The translations under genes were made by a program, and so were the position numbers. Under the pieces are notes generated by a model that saw only the letters and a list, made by a program, of their open reading frames with translations, ran no database searches and had not been told where the DNA came from. A stretch of 36,017 bases of DNA from Kiritimatiellia bacterium (GTDB taxonomy: Bacteria > Verrucomicrobiota > Kiritimatiellia > RFP12 > UBA1067), in assembly GCA_028700415.1 (NCBI GenBank), contig JAQVSS010000010.1, positions 1-36,017 on the forward strand, given 5' to 3'. Shown piece after piece: positions 18,326 through 28,482 of this stretch. Every line of letters starts with the position of its first letter. Within the stretch, counting starts at the first letter, position 1.

Positions 18326-19858
18326 ATGCAAACAAAGAACCCCACGATCCGGCATTTCGAGAACGCCGCCGATTACCGCAAACGCTTTATCATTCAGGAG
18401 CAGATCGATAAATATCTGCCCGGCGGCAAACATTTCATTGACGATTCCGAGATTGAATCCCAACTGTCTTCCGCTGCGGCCCGATGCGCGAACGACCCGG
18501 TGCGCATCCGGGAAATCCTCGCCAAGTCCCGCGCGATCGAGACCCTGTTGCCCGAAGAGACGGCGGCGCTCATCCACGTGACGGATCCAGCCTTGTTCGA
18601 CGAGATGGAGTCGACCGCGTTGGCGGTGAAGAAATCGGTTTACGACAACCGCATTGTGATGTTCGCGCCGCTCTACATCAGCAACCCGTGCGTCAACCGG
18701 TGCGTGTATTGCGGGTTCCGTTGCGATAACTCGGATCAGAAGCGCCGCGTGCTGACGATGGACGAGGTGCGGCAGGAAATCGATGTGCTCGCGGGTAAGA
18801 TCGGGCACAAGCGCCTGATTGCCGTGTACGGCGAACACCCCGAAACCTCCACGGACTATTTTGCCGAAACCATCCGCACCATTTACGAGCGCCAGGTGAA
18901 GTCGCCGCGCGGGACAACGGTCGGCATCCGGCGCGTGAACGTCAATGCTGCCCCGCTCCCGGTCGAGGATCTGCGTGTGCTGAAGCAGGTCGGCATCGGG
19001 ACGTTTCAGGTGTTCCAGGAGACCTACCACCGCCAAACCTATGTCAAGCTTCACCCGGCCGGCACCGTGAAGGGAAACTATGATTGGCGCGCGACGTGTT
19101 TCCACCGCGCGATGGAAGCCGGGGTGGACGATGTGGGAATGGGCGTTCTCTTCGGCCTTTACGACTGGAAGTTCGAACTGATGGCCTCCCTCTGTCACGC
19201 GCGCGATTTGGAGCGGCAGTTCGGCATCGGCCCGCACACGATCTCGTTCCCGCGCCTTGAGCCCGCGAGCGGCACCGATGTGCCGACGACCTCGCCGTAT
19301 CTGATCGACGACGCGACGATGCGCCGCATCTTGGTCATCACACGCCTTTCCGTGCCCTACACGGGCATGATCGTGACCTGCCGCGAGCGGCCCGAGTCGC
19401 GTGACGCCTTCGTGCATTGCGGCATCACGCAGATGGACGCGAGCAGCAACATCGCGATCAAGGGCTACAGCGATTTCGCGAGCGAGACGCATCAGGAGAA
19501 AGACCGTCAGCAGTTCGTGCTCTCGGACAACCGGACCCTGGAAGAGGTCATCGCGCATTTGGCGCGCGAGGGCATCATCACCTCGTTCTGCACGGCCGGT
19601 TACCGGTGCGGGCGCACGGGCGGCTGTATCATGGACGCGCTCAAGACCGGCAAAGAGGGCAAGTTCTGCAAGATCAACGCGGTGTTGACCTTCCGCGAAT
19701 GGCTGGACGATTTTGCCGGTGCCGCGACGCGCGCGTTGTGCGAGCCGGTGCTGAACCGGGAACTCGACGCGATCAAGGCCAGCCTGCCAATGTTCTATCC
19801 GACCGTGAAGGAACATTACGACCGTATCTGCCGGGGCGAACGGGATCTCTTTTTCTAG
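18326..19858 (+). CDS. hydG: HydG-like radical SAM protein ([FeFe]-hydrogenase maturase HydG family)
   Basis: Start ATG 18326 after RBS aaaggagg. Radical-SAM CX3CX2C CVNRCVYCGF; HydG-type segments YGEHPETSTDYFAETI, RVNVNAAPLPVEDLRVLK, IGPHTISFPRLEPASGTD, and C-terminal SFCTAGYRCGRTGGCIMDALKTGKEGKFCKINAVLTFREWLDDFA. Confidence 0.85.
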   Translation: MQTKNPTIRHFENAADYRKRFIIQEQIDKYLPGGKHFIDDSEIESQLSSAAARCANDPVRIREILAKSRAIETLLPEETAALIHVTDPALFDEMESTALAVKKSVYDNRIVMFAPLYISNPCVNRCVYCGFRCDNSDQKRRVLTMDEVRQEIDVLAGKIGHKRLIAVYGEHPETSTDYFAETIRTIYERQVKSPRGTTVGIRRVNVNAAPLPVEDLRVLKQVGIGTFQVFQETYHRQTYVKLHPAGTVKGNYDWRATCFHRAMEAGVDDVGMGVLFGLYDWKFELMASLCHARDLERQFGIGPHTISFPRLEPASGTDVPTTSPYLIDDATMRRILVITRLSVPYTGMIVTCRERPESRDAFVHCGITQMDASSNIAIKGYSDFASETHQEKDRQQFVLSDNRTLEEVIAHLAREGIITSFCTAGYRCGRTGGCIMDALKTGKEGKFCKINAVLTFREWLDDFAGAATRALCEPVLNRELDAIKASLPMFYPTVKEHYDRICRGERDLFF

Positions 19859-19901
19859 CTTACCGGAAGCCCGCCGACCCGCAAGGACCGCATCAAACGT
19901 T

Positions 19902-19930
19902 TTGCCACCCTGTTCACGGCATGGTATAGT
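19902..19930 (+). promoter_or_regulatory. sigma70-like promoter for the LytS-type sensor kinase
   Basis: TTGCCA, 17-nt spacer, TATAGT, upstream of the kinase start (ATG 20011). Confidence 0.5.
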
Positions 19931-20010
19931 AAGCCTCATTATAACGCGCACTGGATCTGGTGTCCGGCGGTGGGTGTTGCGTTGCGTGTTGCTGTTGGAA
20001 GTCCGAACCG

Positions 20011-21396
20011 ATGGAGGCGGGTATCAACTTAGCTGAGTTGCTTAGAGGACTAATCACGAACCTCTTTGTGCTGCTGGGGTTCACGTCCGTTTGCATGGTG
20101 GTCAGCGGCTGGGCAGTCCGGCAGAAAAGGAAAGTGAATGCGTGGATGGTGGGCCTGCTCTACGGGGGCATGAGCGTGATTGTCATGCTCGCGCCGGTGG
20201 TCACGCATTCGGGGTTGAACGTTGATTGCCGTGCCGGGGTGTTGGGCACAGCCGCGCTGTTGGGCGGGCCTCGGACGGCGCTGGCCAGTTTTCTGTTCCC
20301 GTGCGCGTACCGGATGTCGGTGGGTGGGCAGCACTGTCTGTTTGGCATCTTTGAGATCCTCTTGCCCGGTTTGTTCGGCTCGCTTTGCTATGTGTGGTAC
20401 CGGCGGCGGCACCGAGTGCCGACGTTGCGGCAGGTGCTGGTATCGAGCCTGTTCGCCGGAGTGGGTACGAATCTGGTGTTGTCGGCCTTCTTCCTGTCCG
20501 GGGCAGTGAAAAACGGGGCCGCGGAATTCGGTGTGCTGGGAAGTATCGCCGTGGTGCTGGTCGCTCCCGTATCGATGGCGCTGTTGAGTACCCTCATCGT
20601 GCTGGAGCAGCGGCATGTCGTTGCGATGACAACGCTTGCGGAAACGGAACGCAGGATGCTGCACTCGCAGAAGATGGTGGCAATCGGCCAGTTGTCGTAC
20701 CGGTTTGCCCACAGCATTCTGAATTCACTGACAACGATCCTGAGCGATGCGGAATTGGCAAAAATCGATTCCTCCGATTCCGGGCAGGTCGATTCGCATA
20801 TGGACGGCATCATAAAAACCGTCGACAACGTGTCCAGGTTGACGGGCGAGCTGGTGGCGTTTGCCATACCGGGACCCTTGCGGTTGCGGAGTATGGAACT
20901 GGGGAAATGTCTGGTGGGGATTGACCGGTTGCTTGCCAAAACACTGGGGAACGAGATCGAACTGGTGGTTGATGACGGGGGATGCGTGACCGGTACGGTT
21001 CATATCGACCCGAACCGGATTGAACAGGTCATTGTCCATTTGGCCATCAACGCGGCTGAAGCCATGTCGGGACATGGGCGGTTGACCATCTCGGTGTCGG
21101 CGGCCGACCTTTCCGAAGCGGAACGTGACCGGCTGCAGGCCGGCGTGTACGCGGGCGACCGTCACCACGGCAGGTTTGCGGCGTTAGCGGTGGAAGACAC
21201 CGGATGCGGAATGACGAAGGAAGTCGTGAGCCGGATCTTCGAGCCGTTTTTCACGACGAAAGAGCGGCAGGATAACACGGGGCTTGGTCTTCCCACGGTG
21301 TATACCATCGTGCAGCAGCACCGCGGCGTGATCGATGTCAAGACGCGGCCGGGCCATGGCAGCACGTTCATCATTTATTTTCCGGTCCTGGCCTAA
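20011..21396 (+). CDS. Sensor histidine kinase with LytS-like 5TM sensor domain
   Basis: N-terminal 5TM-type region (LLYGGMSVIVMLAPVVTHSGLNVDCRAGVLGTAALLGGPRTALASFLFPCAYRMSVGG). His box GQLSYRFAHSILNSLTTI; N/G boxes HLAINAAEAM, DTGCGMTKEVVSRIFEPFFTTKERQDNTGLGLPTVYTIVQQHRG. Confidence 0.85.
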   Translation: MEAGINLAELLRGLITNLFVLLGFTSVCMVVSGWAVRQKRKVNAWMVGLLYGGMSVIVMLAPVVTHSGLNVDCRAGVLGTAALLGGPRTALASFLFPCAYRMSVGGQHCLFGIFEILLPGLFGSLCYVWYRRRHRVPTLRQVLVSSLFAGVGTNLVLSAFFLSGAVKNGAAEFGVLGSIAVVLVAPVSMALLSTLIVLEQRHVVAMTTLAETERRMLHSQKMVAIGQLSYRFAHSILNSLTTILSDAELAKIDSSDSGQVDSHMDGIIKTVDNVSRLTGELVAFAIPGPLRLRSMELGKCLVGIDRLLAKTLGNEIELVVDDGGCVTGTVHIDPNRIEQVIVHLAINAAEAMSGHGRLTISVSAADLSEAERDRLQAGVYAGDRHHGRFAALAVEDTGCGMTKEVVSRIFEPFFTTKERQDNTGLGLPTVYTIVQQHRGVIDVKTRPGHGSTFIIYFPVLA

Positions 21397-21505
21397 GGGT
21401 GCGGCAGCAAGTGGTTGGCGATCGTTGCCGGACATGCTATTGTATAACACATGTTTCAAGGGTGTGGTGCCGCCTTTCTTTAGGCGTTCCCAAAATGGAC
21501 TGAAC

Positions 21506-22471
21506 ATGAAAGTGATCGATTCCCAAAATTATCTGGAGGTGCTGGAACGCCTCCGCAAACCGTGGCAAGAGAAGTACTACGCCATGTATTCAAGCGTATT
21601 GGGCGGCGTGGTCCTGGATCCGCTGCTGATGCAGGTGCCGGCCGACGACCATCTTGTCCACCGGGGAGACGGCGTGTTCGACACGTTCAAGTGTGTGGGG
21701 CGCGCGGCGTACAATCTGGACGCGCATTTGCGCCGCCTGATGCGGTCGGCGGAAGCGATCAGTTTGGCATGGCCGGGCGGCATGGACGAGATCCGGGCGC
21801 TGACGCTGGAGACGCTCGCGAAGGCGGACAGGGCCGAATGTTCCGGGCGCGTCATGGTCGCGCGCGGGCCGGGAAGTTTCGGGGTGAGCCCTTACGAGTC
21901 GCCGGCGCCGGCGCTCTACATTCTGGCCTATGCCGCGGGTGTGCCGTTCATGGAGAAGCATCCGGAAGGCGCGCGGGTGAGGCGCAGCCACGTGCCGGTT
22001 AAACCTGCCCGGTTCGCAACCGTCAAGAACTGCAACTATCTCCCGAACGTCATGATGAAGCGTGAGGCGGTGGATTGGGGCGTGGATTTCGTGGTGGGGT
22101 TTGACGCCGACGGCCTGATGGCTGAGGGCGCGACCGAAAACTTCGGCATTGTGACCCGTTCGGGCGAGTTGCTTTTCCCACGCATGGAGACTGTGTTGGA
22201 TGGGACGACCATGTTGCGCGTGATGAAGTTGGCCGAAACGCTGGTGGAGGCCGGGGCGCTCGAAAAGATCGCGTTCCGTGACATCACCGAGGCTGACGCC
22301 TGCGCTGCATCGGAGATGCTGGTTGTGGGGACCACTCTCAACGTGGTGTCCGTCCGGGAATTTGAGGGCGTGCCGGTGGGGGACGGGAGGCCCGGCCCCG
22401 TGGGGCGCGCGTTGGACAAGTTGCTTGTGTGCGATATTGCGACGAATGACGCGTTGCGCACGGCGTATTGA
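21506..22471 (+). CDS. Class IV PLP-dependent aminotransferase (BCAT/ADC lyase-like)
   Basis: DDHLVHRGDGVFDTFKCVGRAAYNLDAHLRRLMRSA; PLP-Lys region ATVKNCNYLPNVMMKREAVDWG; AEGATENFGIVTRSGELLFP. Start taken as ATG 21506. Confidence 0.85.
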   Translation: MKVIDSQNYLEVLERLRKPWQEKYYAMYSSVLGGVVLDPLLMQVPADDHLVHRGDGVFDTFKCVGRAAYNLDAHLRRLMRSAEAISLAWPGGMDEIRALTLETLAKADRAECSGRVMVARGPGSFGVSPYESPAPALYILAYAAGVPFMEKHPEGARVRRSHVPVKPARFATVKNCNYLPNVMMKREAVDWGVDFVVGFDADGLMAEGATENFGIVTRSGELLFPRMETVLDGTTMLRVMKLAETLVEAGALEKIAFRDITEADACAASEMLVVGTTLNVVSVREFEGVPVGDGRPGPVGRALDKLLVCDIATNDALRTAY

Positions 22472-22485
22472 TCTTCTGGAGAAAA

Positions 22486-22962
22486 ATGGCCAATTTCGTT
22501 GAAGTCATAAAAAAGAGCGTTGTCTGCCTGAATCTGATTGACCGTGATAGTCAGCAACTCGTCACCACGCTGATCGAAGCGGCGGTGACCCATGGGGTAT
22601 TGCCTCCGGTTTACAAGGATGAGGCGATCCGCGCGATCCTGAAACGCGAGATGAGCGCCTCAACGGCAATGCCCGATGGCATCGCCCTGCCGCACGGACG
22701 CGCCGATTGTGTGACGGATATCATCTGTGTCATTGGGATACATCCTGCCGGCATTGATTTTGACGCTCCGGACAAACAGCCGTCGCATATTTTCGTGCTG
22801 TTGCTGGTGCCGGCGAACGTGGCGTGCAACCATATTCATTTTCTGGCCAACCTTAGCCGGCGGCTGATGGAGCAGTCGGTGCGGGACGACCTGTTGGCCG
22901 CACCGACGCGCGAGTGTGTGGTGCAGGCGATTTTGAGTCAGTCAGACGAAGGATCTTTCTAA
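22486..22962 (+). CDS. Stand-alone PTS EIIA type-2 (EIIA-Ntr-like) protein
   Basis: [32 protein letters not shown] with phospho-His in [18 protein letters not shown]. 14-nt gap after the aminotransferase. Confidence 0.85.
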   Translation: MANFVEVIKKSVVCLNLIDRDSQQLVTTLIEAAVTHGVLPPVYKDEAIRAILKREMSASTAMPDGIALPHGRADCVTDIICVIGIHPAGIDFDAPDKQPSHIFVLLLVPANVACNHIHFLANLSRRLMEQSVRDDLLAAPTRECVVQAILSQSDEGSF

Positions 22963-22963
22963 G

Positions 22964-25900
22964 ATGAGACCGTTCATGTTGCAGGGGAAAGCCGCGTATT
23001 CCCAGTTCCGGTTGGATGCGCTTGCCGAAAAGATTCAGGCGCTTGTGAAGGTGGCGGGAAAAGTCGGAATTGAGGCGCGTTTCGTTTATCTGCTCGACAC
23101 ACGGAGCGAGCTTGACCCTCCGACGCTGGCAAGGGCCTGTTCCCTGTTGGGTGCGGACGGGCACGCACAGCCGCAGGGCGGCTTTTTTGTGACGCCACGC
23201 ACGGGGACGATCTCGCCGTGGTCTTCGAAGGCCACGGACATTTTCCGAAACTGCGGTCTGGCATCGGTGGCGCGTGTGGAGCGGGGTATCCATTTCCAGA
23301 TTCTTGCAGGGGGCAAGGAAATGCCGGCCGGGGAGATCCGTCCGGCGCTGAATGTGCTGCATGACCGCATGACTGAAGGCGTGTATCTGGAGCTTGAGGA
23401 TTTCTTTGCCCACCGTCCACCTGCGCCCGGCCGTTCGTTCGACGTGCTCGGAAGGGGGGTGGAGGCGTTGGAAGAGGCCAACCGCACAATGGGGCTGGCG
23501 CTCAGCAGTGAAGAGATCGGTTACCTGTGTGAAAACTGCACCAAGGCCGGGCGTAACCCGACCGACACCGAACTCGTGATGTTCGGGCAGGTAAACTCCG
23601 AACACTGCCGCCACAAGATTTTCAATGCCGAATGGATCATCGACGGCGAAAGAAAGAGTCAATCGCTTTTCAAGATGATCAAGCACACCCATGCGTGTCA
23701 TCCGGAGGGGACGTTGGTGGCCTACTCCGACAATTCCGGTGTCGCGGAAGGGTTCAAGGCGGCCGGTTTCCATGTCGATCCTGAAACCCGTTCGTTCCGT
23801 TTTGAGGACGACCAGATTGACCTGTTGATGAAGGTTGAAACACACAACCACCCCACGGCCATTTCGCCCTTTCCCGGTGCGGCGACGGGTGTGGGGGGCG
23901 AGATCCGCGATGAGGCCGCCACGGGCACGGGGTCGAAGAGCAAGGCTGGGCTTTCGGGGTTCATGGTCTCCAACCTTCGCGTGCCGGGATTCGGGATGCC
24001 GTGGGAGAAAGCGTACGCCGAGTTCCCGAAGCGGCTCGCCACGCCATTGGCCATCATGCTGGAAGGGCCGATTGGCGGCGCGGCTTTCGGCAATGAGTTC
24101 GGGCGGCCGCAGCTGTGCGGTTTTTTCCGCACCTACGAGGAATGGGCGGAGGGCCGTTACCGCGGGTATCACAAGCCGATCATGCTGGCGGGCGGCATGG
24201 GCAACATCCGCCGCCTCCAGGTTCACAAGAAGCCGGTGCCCCCGGGGTCGCTGATCGTGCAGCTCGGCGGGCCCGCCATGCGGATAGGTCTCGGTGGAGG
24301 GGCCGCCTCCTCCATGGTCACCGGCAGCAACGATGAGGCCTTGGACTTTGACTCGGTGCAGCGAGGGAACGCGGAGATGGAGCGCCGTTGCCAAGAGGTG
24401 ATCGACGCTTGCGTGGCGCTCGGCGACAGGAACCCGATCTTGAGCATTCACGATATCGGCGCCGGGGGGCTCTCGAACGGGTGCCCTGAACTGGTTGAAA
24501 AGACCGGGGCGACGTTCGATCTGCGGGCGGTCCACAACGAAGAGCGTTCCATGAGCCCCATGGAAATCTGGTGTTGCGAGGCACAGGAGCGTTATGTGCT
24601 GGCGATCGCGCCCCGTGACCGCGCCTTATTCGAGGCGTTCTGTGAGCGCGAGCGGTGTCCTGTGGCCTTCATTGGCGAGGCCCGCAGCGACCAGCGGCTT
24701 GTGCTGAAGGATGCGTATTTCAACGACACGCCGATCGACATGGACATCAACGTGCTTTTGGGCAAGCCGCCCCGCATGATCCGCGATGTGACGCGCGATG
24801 CGGCGAAACCGGCGCCGCTTAACCTCAAGGGGATTGTGCCTGAGGATGCGCTGGAACGCGTGTTGCAGTTGCCCGCGGTAGCCGACAAAACATTTCTGGT
24901 CACGATCACGGATCGCACGGTGACGGGCCTGGTGCATCGCGATCAGATGGTTGGCCGGTATCAGCTGCCGGTTGCCGACAGCGCGGTGACGATTACGGGG
25001 TATCAGGCCTTCACGGGTGAGGCGATGGCGACGGGCGAGCGTACGCCGGTCGCGTTGATTGATGCGCCTGCCGCAGGACGCATGGCGGTGGCCGAGGCGC
25101 TCACCAATATTGCGGGCGTCGATATCGGCGCCGTCGGTAAGGTTAAACTCTCTGCGAACTGGATGTGCGCGTGCGGCGAAACGGGTGAGGATGCCAGGCT
25201 GTTCGACACCGTTTCGGCGGTCGGCATGGAGTTCTGCCCGCAGGTCGGTGTTTCGATCCCCGTGGGGAAAGATTCGCTCTCGATGCGGACCGTTTGGCAG
25301 GATTCCGCGGGGGCTTCGTATCGGCAAGTCGCGCCGCTGAGCCTGATCGTCAGCGCCTTTGCCCCGGTGAACGACGTGCGCAAGACGCTGACACCGGATC
25401 TCAAGCCTGGCCCCAGCGCGCTGCTTTTGATTGATCTCGCGAAAGGGCGCAACCGGCTTGGGGCGAGCGCGCTTGCACAGGTCTACAATCAGGTGGGCGA
25501 CGCGGCGGCGGATGCGGATGACCCCGCGTTGCTGAAGGCCTTTTTCGCTGCGATGCAAGAACTGGTCGCGAAGGGACTGCTCGTGGCCTATCACGACCGT
25601 TCCGACGGCGGTGCGGTCGTGACTCTTGCGGAAATGGCCTTCAGTGGCGGGCGTGGCCTAGAGGTCGAGCTTCCCGGCAAGGAGCCGCTCGCGGCGCTCT
25701 TTTCCGAAGAGCTGGGGGCGGTCGTGCAAGTCGCGGAGGAACGTCTCGGCGCGGTGATGGAGGTGCTGGCCCGACACGGCTTGGACGGCTCCGGCATGTG
25801 CCACAGGATCGGACGCCCGACGGATGAGCGCGCCTTCCGGGTAAAGGTGGACGGCCGGTGCGTGATTGATACGGACCTCACGTGGCTGCGGCGCACATGG

Positions 25901-26824
25901 TCGGCCCTTACCTGCCGCATGCAGGCGTTGCGCGACAATCCCGACTGCGCATGGCAGGAGTATGACAATGGGTTGGACGAGACGGATCCGGGGATGCGTT
26001 TCGCGCTGACCTATGATCCCGACTGCGCCCCGGTTCCGGAGGTCGAGGTGCGGCAGAAGCCCCGCATGGCAATCCTTCGTGAGCAGGGGGTTAACGGGCA
26101 CGTTGAGATGGCTGCGGCGTTTGCCTTGGCCGGTTTCGAGTCCGTGGACGTCCACATGACCGATCTGCTGGGCGGGCGCGTGGATTTGGCGGCATTCAAC
26201 GGCGTCGTGGCGTGCGGCGGCTTTTCCTACGGCGACGTGTTGGGCGCGGGGTCCGGTTGGGCGCGGAGCATCCTTTACAACGCGCGGCTGGCCGAGATGT
26301 TCAAAACGTTTTTCGGGCGGCCCGACACGGTGACGTTGGGAGTGTGTAACGGTTGTCAGATGGTCTCGCAGCTCAAGGGGATCATCCCGGGCGCCGAACA
26401 CTGGCCGCTCTTCGGGCGCAACGCCTCCGAGCAGTTCGAGGGGAGGTATGCGACGGTGGAAGTGCTCGATTCGCCGTCGGTGTTGCTTAAAGGGATGGCC
26501 GGCTCGCGTCTCCCGATCGCGGTGGCGCACGGCGAAGGGATGGCCGTGTTCGAAAAACACGGGGACGCGGCCCAGGCGGTTGCCGCTTTGCGCTTTGTGG
26601 ACGGTAGGGGGCAGGCGACGGAGCGTTATCCTTGGAATCCCAACGGTTCCAAGGGCGGGTTAACCGGTTTCACTTCGCGTGACGGCCGCGCGACCATTTT
26701 GATGCCGCATCCTGAACGCGGGTTCCGTTCGGTTCAACTCTCCTACAAACCCTCGGGGCAGTTCACCGGTGAGGCGGGGCCATGGATGCGCATGTTCCGG
26801 AACGCCTACGCTTTCGTAAAATAG
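22964..26824 (+). CDS. purL: Phosphoribosylformylglycinamidine synthase, single-chain (PurL-type with glutaminase domain)
   Basis: 1286 aa. [59 protein letters not shown]-terminal class I amidotransferase [40 protein letters not shown]. Confidence 0.97.
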   Translation: MRPFMLQGKAAYSQFRLDALAEKIQALVKVAGKVGIEARFVYLLDTRSELDPPTLARACSLLGADGHAQPQGGFFVTPRTGTISPWSSKATDIFRNCGLASVARVERGIHFQILAGGKEMPAGEIRPALNVLHDRMTEGVYLELEDFFAHRPPAPGRSFDVLGRGVEALEEANRTMGLALSSEEIGYLCENCTKAGRNPTDTELVMFGQVNSEHCRHKIFNAEWIIDGERKSQSLFKMIKHTHACHPEGTLVAYSDNSGVAEGFKAAGFHVDPETRSFRFEDDQIDLLMKVETHNHPTAISPFPGAATGVGGEIRDEAATGTGSKSKAGLSGFMVSNLRVPGFGMPWEKAYAEFPKRLATPLAIMLEGPIGGAAFGNEFGRPQLCGFFRTYEEWAEGRYRGYHKPIMLAGGMGNIRRLQVHKKPVPPGSLIVQLGGPAMRIGLGGGAASSMVTGSNDEALDFDSVQRGNAEMERRCQEVIDACVALGDRNPILSIHDIGAGGLSNGCPELVEKTGATFDLRAVHNEERSMSPMEIWCCEAQERYVLAIAPRDRALFEAFCERERCPVAFIGEARSDQRLVLKDAYFNDTPIDMDINVLLGKPPRMIRDVTRDAAKPAPLNLKGIVPEDALERVLQLPAVADKTFLVTITDRTVTGLVHRDQMVGRYQLPVADSAVTITGYQAFTGEAMATGERTPVALIDAPAAGRMAVAEALTNIAGVDIGAVGKVKLSANWMCACGETGEDARLFDTVSAVGMEFCPQVGVSIPVGKDSLSMRTVWQDSAGASYRQVAPLSLIVSAFAPVNDVRKTLTPDLKPGPSALLLIDLAKGRNRLGASALAQVYNQVGDAAADADDPALLKAFFAAMQELVAKGLLVAYHDRSDGGAVVTLAEMAFSGGRGLEVELPGKEPLAALFSEELGAVVQVAEERLGAVMEVLARHGLDGSGMCHRIGRPTDERAFRVKVDGRCVIDTDLTWLRRTWSALTCRMQALRDNPDCAWQEYDNGLDETDPGMRFALTYDPDCAPVPEVEVRQKPRMAILREQGVNGHVEMAAAFALAGFESVDVHMTDLLGGRVDLAAFNGVVACGGFSYGDVLGAGSGWARSILYNARLAEMFKTFFGRPDTVTLGVCNGCQMVSQLKGIIPGAEHWPLFGRNASEQFEGRYATVEVLDSPSVLLKGMAGSRLPIAVAHGEGMAVFEKHGDAAQAVAALRFVDGRGQATERYPWNPNGSKGGLTGFTSRDGRATILMPHPERGFRSVQLSYKPSGQFTGEAGPWMRMFRNAYAFVK

Positions 26825-26831
26825 CTGTCAT

Positions 26832-26876
26832 GTGCCGGATGGACATGCGGGAAAACCGGCCCCGGCACGTTTTGGT
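26832..26876 (+). terminator. Putative intrinsic terminator after purL
   Basis: GTGCCGG...CCGGCAC stem (26832-26838/26862-26868) followed by the T-rich run gttttggttcttt. Confidence 0.5.
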
Positions 26877-26912
26877 TCTTTGGCTCACTAATGGAGGAGG
26901 GGGGCGCAGTTG

Positions 26913-26927
26913 TAGGATTTAATCCTA
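26913..26927. promoter_or_regulatory. Operator-like palindrome TAGGATT-T-AATCCTA
   Basis: Perfect 7-bp arms in the 419-bp intergenic region upstream of the XRE-family gene. Confidence 0.4.
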
Positions 26928-26930
26928 TTT

Positions 26931-26942
26931 AGCCCATGGGCT
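26931..26942. promoter_or_regulatory. Palindrome AGCCCATGGGCT
   Basis: Perfect 12-bp palindrome 3 nt after the preceding one. Confidence 0.35.
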
Positions 26943-27243
26943 TTATTCTGAGAGACTCCCGTATTTTTTCTGACCGGACCCAAGTAAACAAAAAATCCAC
27001 TTGCAGGCGGGGGAGGTATTTGGGATACTTGATCATAAATTGTTTGGCGTGTTGTGGTGTTCACATATCACTGCGTAGTGGGACGGTCAATGTTCCCGCT
27101 GTGACTGGAGTGTGGGACGCCTGCGGGATGGGGTTAGACTGGCTATGCCTCGATCGACTGTGGTTCAAAGGATGAACGGACGGTCGCTCTGAGGAAACGC
27201 GAACGGGTTTGTAAAGTTTATAATCAGAAGTAAGGAGAAAGTT

Positions 27244-28431
27244 ATGGGCAAACAAAAAACGCCGGCTGAACGTGAGATCGCGTTGCGTGTGGGTGCGCGG
27301 ATCCGGCAATTGCGTGAGATCCAGCATGTTTCGCAGATCCAGTTGGCCACCGACATTGGCATTCGCGCCGGCCCTCTCGGCTGGATCGAAAAGGGCAAGC
27401 ACCTGCCTTCCGGACGGGTGCTGTACCGGCTTGCGAAGCAATTGAACGTCAGGATAGATGACCTGTTTCAGGAGCAGAACGTGTGGCAGCCGGACGCGCC
27501 ATCCGCGTCGGACGCGTCACCTGTTCTTTTGCCGCCGCTTGACACGGGAGCGGGTGGCGAACCGATGAAAGCGGCACATGTCATTTGCCAGTCTGTGGCG
27601 GACAAGCTGCCCGAGTTGGAAGACCTGTGCGGCGTGACCAAGATGTCGCGGATACCCCTTCAGGTCCCGTTTTCTCCGACGGAGGCGGGTGCCGCGTATT
27701 TGGCGGCCTGTGTGCGCCAGGGACTTGGGATCGGGAATGCGGTGGTTTACGATTATTTGGAGCTGTTCGAGAACGCTGGGCTGCGCGTGGTCTTCATGGA
27801 GATGCCGGAGAACTGTTCGACGTTCTGCGGGTACGACCGGCTCAACCGGAATGCCGTTTTCTTTGTGAACAGCCGCTTGAGGAAACAACCCGAGCAGCAG
27901 GTGTTCCGGTTGGCTTTCGAGTTGGGACGGGTTTTCTGGTATACGCGCAAGGCGTATGGCATGGACGCCGGCGAAGGCTCCTGTGCGGTGAACGGGGATG
28001 CGCTGGACGAGGCGCAATTCGCCCGCTGTTTTGCTGCCTGCTTCCTGATGCCGGCGGACGCGGTACAGGCCACGGTCTGGCAGCTGGGGCTGACTCCGAA
28101 GGCGTGGACGTGGGATATGCTGTTGCGTGTGAAGAAACGTTACGGCGTCTCCGCGCAGCACTTTGCCTTGCGGCTGCAGGCGCTCAAACTGAGTTGGAGC
28201 GACAAGCAGAAAAAGAGCCCGCGGTATTATCTGTTCAAAGAGGAGCTCGAGGCGTTCTGTGCCGAGAACGGCCCGGCAGCCGAACCGGGCGGGAACCGCA
28301 CGCCGCTTACGATGAACGGGCGGTTGACCGATCTGCTTTTCCAGGCCGAAATGAGAGCCGGGAAGGATCAGAAAGCGGTCAATGCCGTGAAACGCGTGTT
28401 GCGCCAGTCTTGCGTCAAATTTGATGTGTAG
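27244..28431 (+). CDS. XRE-family HTH regulator with degenerate ImmA/IrrE (COG2856)-like domain
   Basis: HTH: GARIRQLREIQHVSQIQLATDIGIRAGPLGWIEKGKHLPSGRVLYRLAKQLNVRIDDLF. IrrE-like: VFFVNSRLRKQPEQQVFRLAFELGRVFWYTR...EAQFARCFAACFLMPADAV. Confidence 0.75.
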   Translation: MGKQKTPAEREIALRVGARIRQLREIQHVSQIQLATDIGIRAGPLGWIEKGKHLPSGRVLYRLAKQLNVRIDDLFQEQNVWQPDAPSASDASPVLLPPLDTGAGGEPMKAAHVICQSVADKLPELEDLCGVTKMSRIPLQVPFSPTEAGAAYLAACVRQGLGIGNAVVYDYLELFENAGLRVVFMEMPENCSTFCGYDRLNRNAVFFVNSRLRKQPEQQVFRLAFELGRVFWYTRKAYGMDAGEGSCAVNGDALDEAQFARCFAACFLMPADAVQATVWQLGLTPKAWTWDMLLRVKKRYGVSAQHFALRLQALKLSWSDKQKKSPRYYLFKEELEAFCAENGPAAEPGGNRTPLTMNGRLTDLLFQAEMRAGKDQKAVNAVKRVLRQSCVKFDV

Positions 28432-28451
28432 GCACCGCGGTGTTTTCAGTG

Positions 28452-28482
28452 AAACCCTCCCGGTGAAGACCGGGAGGGTTTT
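28452..28482 (+). terminator. Strong intrinsic terminator / possible attenuator
   Basis: AAACCCTCCCGG-TGAAGA-CCGGGAGGGTTTT, perfect 12-bp stem, 6-nt loop, short T-run. Confidence 0.85.

Noticed and set aside
18275-19951. 558-aa antisense ORF over the HydG-like gene
   Set aside because: Fully antisense to a recognisable conserved protein; composition (Arg/His/Ala rich) is typical of GC-skewed shadow frames.
22853-24535. 560-aa antisense ORF over purL
   Set aside because: Shadow frame of a high-GC coding sequence with no recognisable domain.
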